From assembly GCF_017303155.1 (NCBI RefSeq), contig NZ_JAEKJR010000001.1:1-64000 (forward strand): a DNA stretch of 64,000 nt. The letters run 5' to 3'. Below the pieces are notes generated by a model that did not search any database, had not been told where the DNA came from, and worked only from the letters and a program-made list of their open reading frames with translations. Source of the DNA: Microbulbifer salipaludis (GTDB taxonomy: Bacteria > Pseudomonadota > Gammaproteobacteria > Pseudomonadales > Cellvibrionaceae). Positions 59,232-64,000 of the stretch are shown in pieces. The translations under genes and the position numbers were made by a program. How positions within the stretch are numbered: position 1 is the stretch's first letter; each line of letters opens with the position of its first letter.

Positions 59232-60056
59232 TTGGCAACCTTTGCAATTGGCGATATTCAGGGCTGCCTGGAACCGCTGCAACGACTGTTGAAGAAAGTC
59301 CACTTCCGCCCGGACAAGGACAAGCTGTGGCTCGCCGGTGACATGGTGCACCGCGGCCCGGACAGTCTCGGCACCCTGCGCTTCCTGTACGAGCACCGCA
59401 GCCAGGTCACCGCCGTGCTCGGCAATCACGACCTGCACCTGCTTGCCATCGCCCACGGCGCCAAACGCCTGACCGACAAGGAGCACGACCTGGCGGAAGT
59501 GCTGCGCGCAAAGGACGCCGATAAGCTGCTTGGCTGGCTGCAAAAGCAGCCGCTGATGGTGCACAAGAAAGTCAACGACAAGTACTTTTCCATGGTGCAT
59601 GCGGGCATCCCGCCCATGTGGAGCATGAGCAAGGCGTTGGAACTGGCGGGCGAGGTACACAGAACCCTGCAGGACCCGGCCATGGCGGAGGCCTACTTCT
59701 TTGGCATGTACGGCAATGAGCCGCACAAGTGGAGCGACCACCTGATCGGCGTCGAGCGACTGCGCTCCATCACCAACTATTTCACCCGCATGCGCTTCTG
59801 CAAGGAAGACGGCACCCTGGACCTGGTGACCAAGCAGGGCCCACTGGCGGCCCACCACGATTACAAACCCTGGTTCAGCTATAAAAACCGTAAAACCAAA
59901 AACGACCGGGTAATTTTCGGCCACTGGGCGGCACTGGAGGGTGAAGCGAACACGAAGAATGTGTACGCGCTGGATACAGGGTGTGTGTGGGGTGGGTATC
60001 TCACTGCGCTAAAGCTCGAAGACGAGTCTTTTTATTGTGCGGACTGCACACCCTAG
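59232..60056 (+). CDS. apaH: Symmetrical diadenosine tetraphosphatase
   Basis: Hydrolyses Ap4A to two ADP and also removes Np4 caps from RNA. The 274-residue metallophosphatase has the motifs GDIQGC, GDMVHRGPDSL, GNHDLHLL, an HAGIPP histidine and FGHWAALEG in order. The start is TTG 59232, with GGGAG six bases upstream; it gives (M)ATFAIGDIQGC, the family N-terminus, whereas the longer open frame begins inside rsmA. Confidence 0.94.
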   Translation: MATFAIGDIQGCLEPLQRLLKKVHFRPDKDKLWLAGDMVHRGPDSLGTLRFLYEHRSQVTAVLGNHDLHLLAIAHGAKRLTDKEHDLAEVLRAKDADKLLGWLQKQPLMVHKKVNDKYFSMVHAGIPPMWSMSKALELAGEVHRTLQDPAMAEAYFFGMYGNEPHKWSDHLIGVERLRSITNYFTRMRFCKEDGTLDLVTKQGPLAAHHDYKPWFSYKNRKTKNDRVIFGHWAALEGEANTKNVYALDTGCVWGGYLTALKLEDESFYCADCTP

Positions 60057-60383
60057 ATCACGCATCGGTGCCATATCGCCCGTTTAACGCGTCGATAGCT
60101 GGACACGGCCACAAATCACCCGGCAGGCTTGACCGCGCGCACAGCAGTACCCTGCGTCCCTCATCTCATCCCCCATCACCTTTGGTTACATTCTCCTCCT
60201 CCCCCTCCGGGTGGGATGCCGTTTGATCCCGTCTGGCCTCTAATCAATTTTCCGATTTTTTACATGCAATCAGCACCCGTCGGTTTGAGGGGGCGCATGT
60301 AGCGATGGTGTGTCCGCTTGCGGCGAGCAACAACGGCGCAGGCTGGCAGAAAATCAATAATAGAAACAATAAGGTCAAACAGC
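60057..60383. other. Intergenic region apaH / pullulanase
   Basis: About 330 bases. The pyrimidine-rich stretch near 60150-60210 and the AT-rich stretch near 60245-60270 could belong to the pullulanase promoter, but no convincing boxes, operator or terminator hairpin were found. The pullulanase frame is open from 60318. Confidence 0.4.
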
Positions 60384-63300
60384 ATGCAAGCTCCCCCCCG
60401 CGCGCACGGGCGCAATCGTCGCGCCTGTTATATTCGTGTTGCCTCACTCCTGGCGATCGCTATTTCGGCCTCGGCCAACAGTTCTGCCCAGACGACAAAT
60501 TCTGAACTTTCCATGGTCAATATTCCCGGCACCATCCAGACCCCGATCGGGTGCGCTGGCGACTGGGATCCTGCCTGCGAAGCGTCGCAGTTAAGCTATG
60601 ATGCGATCGATGATCTGTGGCGAGGCACCTACACTCTGCCCGCGGGTGATTACGAATACAAAGTGGCGATCAACGGAACCTGGGATGAAAACTACGGCGG
60701 CTACGCCGATGCGGGCGGCGGTAATATCCCGCTGAATATCGCAGCCGAGCGCGCGGTTACGTTTATCTATGATCACGCAACCAACTGGATTGCAGACAAT
60801 GTAAGACACTCCATTGTCACCGCGGCAGGTGACTTTCAGAGCGAACTTGGCTGCCCCGGTGACTGGCAACCTGATTGTCTGCAGACCTGGCTCCAGGATG
60901 TGGATGGCGACGGTGTCTACACCTTCATCACCGACGCGCTACCCGCCGGTGATTACCAGATGAAAGCGGCTCTGAATGAGGGCTGGGACGAAAGTTACGG
61001 CGACGCCAATGGCCAAAATATTGCGTTTACGGCAGAGGCAGGTAAAGAAGTCTATTTTGCCTTCGACAGCAACACGAAAAAGGTGGTAGTCAGCACAGAC
61101 GGTGTCCCCCGTGGTGACCTGACCACCGACAAAGCACACTGGGTCGATGGCGACACTATCGTATGGCCGGTTACCCTGCCCGAAGGTGGCAGCGCCCAAT
61201 TGGTGGCGAGCACGAGCGCCACACTGACCCTTGGCCCGGACGGTGTCACCGGCGATACCGCAATTCTCCTGACCCACAACACCAGCGGCCCGGCTGAAGC
61301 GGTCAGCGAAAAATTCCCGCACCTGGCAAATGCCACCACCTTCACAGTACCGACCGACGTCGATATCCATGCACTGATTAAAGGCCAACTGGCCGTGGCC
61401 ATTTTCGATGCCGAAGGTGCGATTGTCGATGCCACTGGCGTGCAGACACCGGGCGTACTGGATGCACAATTCGCCTACGATGGAACCCTCGGTGCTACGG
61501 TCGGCGAAAACGCCATTGAATTTGCCCTGTGGGCACCCACGGCAAAATCCGTCAGGGTGCATCTGTTCGACAGCGGTGATCAGTACGCACCGACCACCCA
61601 GGTGGATATGACCGAAAACAACGGTGTGTGGACTGCCTCTACCAGTATCGACTGGGACCGCAAGTTCTATATGTACGAAGTAGAGGTCTACTCCTACGCG
61701 ACACGCAAAATCGAAAACAACTGGGTGACCGACCCCTACTCCCTGAGCCTCTCCACCAACTCCTACAAGTCTCAGATCGTCAACCTGAATGACGACGACC
61801 TGAAGCCCGCGGATTGGGACTCTCTGGCGAAACCGGCGCTGTCCTCAGCAGAGGATATTTCCGTGTACGAACTGCACGTGCGCGATTTCAGCATCAAGGA
61901 TGATCTGGTCAGTGCACCGGCGCGCGGCACCTTCGCGGCCTTCGCCGAAGACGGGCGCGGCACCCTGCATCTCGCGGAACTGGCGGCTGCAGGCCTTACC
62001 CATGTACACCTGCTGCCTGCATTCGACTTCGCCACAGTCAATGAAGACCGTAGCGCGCAGAAGGACACCGGAGACCTCAGCGTTTACGCGCCGGACAGTA
62101 CCGAGCAACAGGCAGCGGTCAACGCCATCCGCGATGAAGACGGCTTCAACTGGGGTTATGACCCGCTGCATTTCACCGTGCCGGAGGGCAGCTATGCAAC
62201 CGACCCCAATGGCGTACAGCGTATTCTGGAATTCCGCGAAATGGTGCAGTCCCTGAGTGATATGGGCCTGCGGGTAGTCATGGACGTGGTGTACAACCAC
62301 ACCAGCTCATTCGCCCAGTACAACAATTCTATTCTGGACAAGATCGTTCCCGGCTATTACCACCGCCGTAACAGCGAAGGTTTTGTGGAAATGAGCAGCT
62401 GCTGCGCGAATACCGCCAGCGAGCACACCATGATGGAAAAGCTGATGCGCGATTCCATGAAGACCTGGGCTACCGCTTACAAGGTGGACAGCTTCCGCTT
62501 TGACCTGATGGGACATCACACCAAACAAAACATCCTGAACGTCGCCAGCGACCTGCAGGCACTCACTCCCGAGGCGGATGGCGTAGATGGCTCGTCTATC
62601 TATCTTTACGGCGAGGGCTGGAATTTTGGCGAAGTGGTCGACGACACGCGCTTTGTTCAGGCTCGTCAAAGCAACATGGCAGGCACTGGGGTAGGCACCT
62701 TCAACGATCGCCTGCGCGACTCGGTACGCGGCGGCAACCCGTTTGGCGGTTTTGAAGAACAGGGGTTCGGTACCGGCCTGTTCACTGACAGCAACGGCAA
62801 GTTCGGTAGTGGCGACGAGCGCGCAACCCTGCTGACACTGGCGGATAAGGTGCGTATCAGCCTCGCTGGCAACCTGGCCGACTATCTGCTGGAAACTTCC
62901 GACGGCACCACGTTGACCGGCGCCGAGCTGATCTACAACGGCCAGCCCACCGGCTACACCGCGGACCCGCAGGAATCGATCAACTACGTTGCCGCCCATG
63001 ACAATGAAACCCTGTTCGACGGCATCCAGATCAAGGCCAACAGCACCACCACGGTTGCCGATCGTGTGCGCTTGCAGAACTTCAGCACCTCGCTGGTGAT
63101 GCTCGCCCAGGGGGTGCCGTTCATACACGCCGGTCAGGAAATCCTGCGTTCTAAATCCATGGACCGCGACAGTTACAACTCTGGTGACTGGTTCAATGCG
63201 ATCGATTACTCACTGGCTACCGACAACTGGGGCGCGGGCCTGCCGATTGCCGACAAGAATCAGGATCATTGGGGGCTGATGGCACCGCTACTGGCAAACC

Positions 63301-63857
63301 CGGATATTGCACCGCAGCAGGCAGATCGCGAGTTTGCGCTGGCGGTATTCAAAGAGTGGCTGCAGATCCGAGCCAGCAGTGGGCTCTTCCGACTGCCAAC
63401 AAAAGAAGCGGTTCAGGCCGTGGTCTCTTTCGCCAACACCGGTCCCGACCAGATTCCCGGCCTGATCGCCATGCATCTGAATGACCCGGCGGGGGAGTTT
63501 GATGAAGAAACGTCGCAGATTCTGGTGCTGTTTAACGGCGGCGCAGAGGCTCAGGAATTCACCCTCGCCTCTGCCACCGACCTGCCCTTCACTCTGCATG
63601 AAGTGCAGCAGGCATCCGCGGATACGGCACTGGCAACTGCTTCCGTCACCGACGGTGTGTTCACGGTACCGGCACGCACCACTGCGGTATTCAGCCTCGC
63701 GCGGGAAGACGACAGTTCAATCCCGGAAGATGAGGAAGACACCGACCAGGGTGAAGATGAGAATGAAAACGAAGGCAATGACTCCAGTGGCGGCGCCACC
63801 GGCTTCGCCCTGCTGGCTCTTCTCGCCGCTGCCCTGCTGCGTCGCCGCCGTATCTAA
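60384..63857 (+). CDS. Secreted modular pullulanase (GH13) with GlyGly-CTERM-like tail
   Basis: Predicted extracellular debranching enzyme cleaving alpha-1,6 bonds of pullulan or starch, 1157 residues. A signal peptide (1-36, ending SSAQ) is followed by two tandem modules of about 95 residues (near 45-145 and 148-240; GCAGDWDPAC and GCPGDWQPDC, each with LPAGDY), which look like X25-type starch-binding repeats. A beta-sandwich follows, then a CBM48-like domain (EFALWAPTAKSVRVHLFD). The GH13 barrel has VVMDVVYNHT, SFRFDLMGH (nucleophile Asp near 707), YGEGWNFG (acid Glu near 744) and AAHDNETLFD. An acidic linker (PEDEEDTDQGEDENENEG) precedes a C-terminal GGATGF, hydrophobic helix and RRRR tail, typical of GlyGly-CTERM proteins. 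The ATG at 60384 gives the correct signal peptide. Confidence 0.93.
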   Translation: MQAPPRAHGRNRRACYIRVASLLAIAISASANSSAQTTNSELSMVNIPGTIQTPIGCAGDWDPACEASQLSYDAIDDLWRGTYTLPAGDYEYKVAINGTWDENYGGYADAGGGNIPLNIAAERAVTFIYDHATNWIADNVRHSIVTAAGDFQSELGCPGDWQPDCLQTWLQDVDGDGVYTFITDALPAGDYQMKAALNEGWDESYGDANGQNIAFTAEAGKEVYFAFDSNTKKVVVSTDGVPRGDLTTDKAHWVDGDTIVWPVTLPEGGSAQLVASTSATLTLGPDGVTGDTAILLTHNTSGPAEAVSEKFPHLANATTFTVPTDVDIHALIKGQLAVAIFDAEGAIVDATGVQTPGVLDAQFAYDGTLGATVGENAIEFALWAPTAKSVRVHLFDSGDQYAPTTQVDMTENNGVWTASTSIDWDRKFYMYEVEVYSYATRKIENNWVTDPYSLSLSTNSYKSQIVNLNDDDLKPADWDSLAKPALSSAEDISVYELHVRDFSIKDDLVSAPARGTFAAFAEDGRGTLHLAELAAAGLTHVHLLPAFDFATVNEDRSAQKDTGDLSVYAPDSTEQQAAVNAIRDEDGFNWGYDPLHFTVPEGSYATDPNGVQRILEFREMVQSLSDMGLRVVMDVVYNHTSSFAQYNNSILDKIVPGYYHRRNSEGFVEMSSCCANTASEHTMMEKLMRDSMKTWATAYKVDSFRFDLMGHHTKQNILNVASDLQALTPEADGVDGSSIYLYGEGWNFGEVVDDTRFVQARQSNMAGTGVGTFNDRLRDSVRGGNPFGGFEEQGFGTGLFTDSNGKFGSGDERATLLTLADKVRISLAGNLADYLLETSDGTTLTGAELIYNGQPTGYTADPQESINYVAAHDNETLFDGIQIKANSTTTVADRVRLQNFSTSLVMLAQGVPFIHAGQEILRSKSMDRDSYNSGDWFNAIDYSLATDNWGAGLPIADKNQDHWGLMAPLLANPDIAPQQADREFALAVFKEWLQIRASSGLFRLPTKEAVQAVVSFANTGPDQIPGLIAMHLNDPAGEFDEETSQILVLFNGGAEAQEFTLASATDLPFTLHEVQQASADTALATASVTDGVFTVPARTTAVFSLAREDDSSIPEDEEDTDQGEDENENEGNDSSGGATGFALLALLAAALLRRRRI

Positions 63858-63877
63858 ACGACGCTTCGCTCACAGCT

Positions 63878-63911
63878 AATAAAAAACCCGGCTTTCGCCG
63901 GGTTTTTTATT
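63878..63911. terminator. Intrinsic terminator after the pullulanase gene
   Basis: A perfect 15-bp stem (63878-63892 with 63897-63911) has a CCCGGC core, a TTTC loop and A6/T6 flanks, 20 bases past the stop codon. It can act in both directions. Beyond it to 64000 nothing is recognised. Confidence 0.87.
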
Positions 63912-64000
63912 GTCTTCCATGTGTCGGCGCACGAACCGCAAGCCCGGCAGAACCTCTCTTCGCCCTCGATTTTCACAGGCTTCATACACCGTGGGCTCAG

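Overview
The window reads as a core chromosomal segment of a free-living, GC-rich gammaproteobacterium. Gene order is close to pseudomonad blocks: tyrS / M23 peptidase / anmK / erpA / argC; hemL beside a ThiD-like gene; coq7 / osmC / crp / trpC; rpe / trpE; amgK-murU / lptD-surA-pdxA-rsmA-apaH. The terminal secreted pullulanase with a GlyGly-CTERM-like tail and the set of palindromic intergenic repeats point to a marine polysaccharide degrader of the Cellvibrionales type (Microbulbifer-like). That placement is inference; no rRNA gene lies inside the window to settle it.

Layout. Bases 1-250 carry tandem promoters and a boxA-type leader reading left, so a 16S rRNA gene probably begins just outside the left edge. 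325-7409: tyrS (-), an OapA/LysM-type M23 peptidase and anmK (+), then argC, a coiled-coil membrane protein, bactofilin and erpA on the minus strand. 7521-13254: ClC channel, then a heme block (hemJ, hemL, hemB) with an embedded ThiD-like gene. 13304-23600: PBP1b, a PfkB sugar kinase, a PAS-GGDEF-EAL protein, two lipoproteins, a PCuAC-type copper chaperone and divergent dsbD. 23905-35938: aroQ-accB-accC, prmA, a zinc-ribbon/DUF3426 protein, dusB-fis, purH, purD, coq7, osmC and crp. 36052-44430: oppABCDF and a lipoprotein M3 peptidase. 44729-51025: rpe, trpE, a voltage-gated channel, trpG, trpD and trpC. 51227-60056: murU-amgK and the divergent lptD-surA-pdxA-rsmA-apaH operon. 60384-63857: extracellular pullulanase.

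Functional links. AnmK, AmgK and MurU belong to anhydro-MurNAc recycling, alongside murein enzymes (M23, PBP1b) and envelope biogenesis (LptD, SurA, bactofilin). OppABCDF with the exported M3 peptidase forms a peptide-uptake module inserted between crp and trpC. CRP probably controls itself through a near-consensus site in the osmC/crp intergenic region.

The most unusual structure is a family of eight intergenic repeats (26.3-51.2 kb). Each folds into an outer stem of about 23-29 bp enclosing two hairpins whose apical loops carry a (G/T)GGA-type or similar purine-rich sequence, plus a conserved unpaired strand. Stem sequences differ from copy to copy but stay complementary. Every copy sits between two genes pointing the same way, mostly inside likely operons. 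A second item of interest is a channel with a TFEDWTD pore filter, close to an engineered calcium-selective filter, translationally coupled to trpG.
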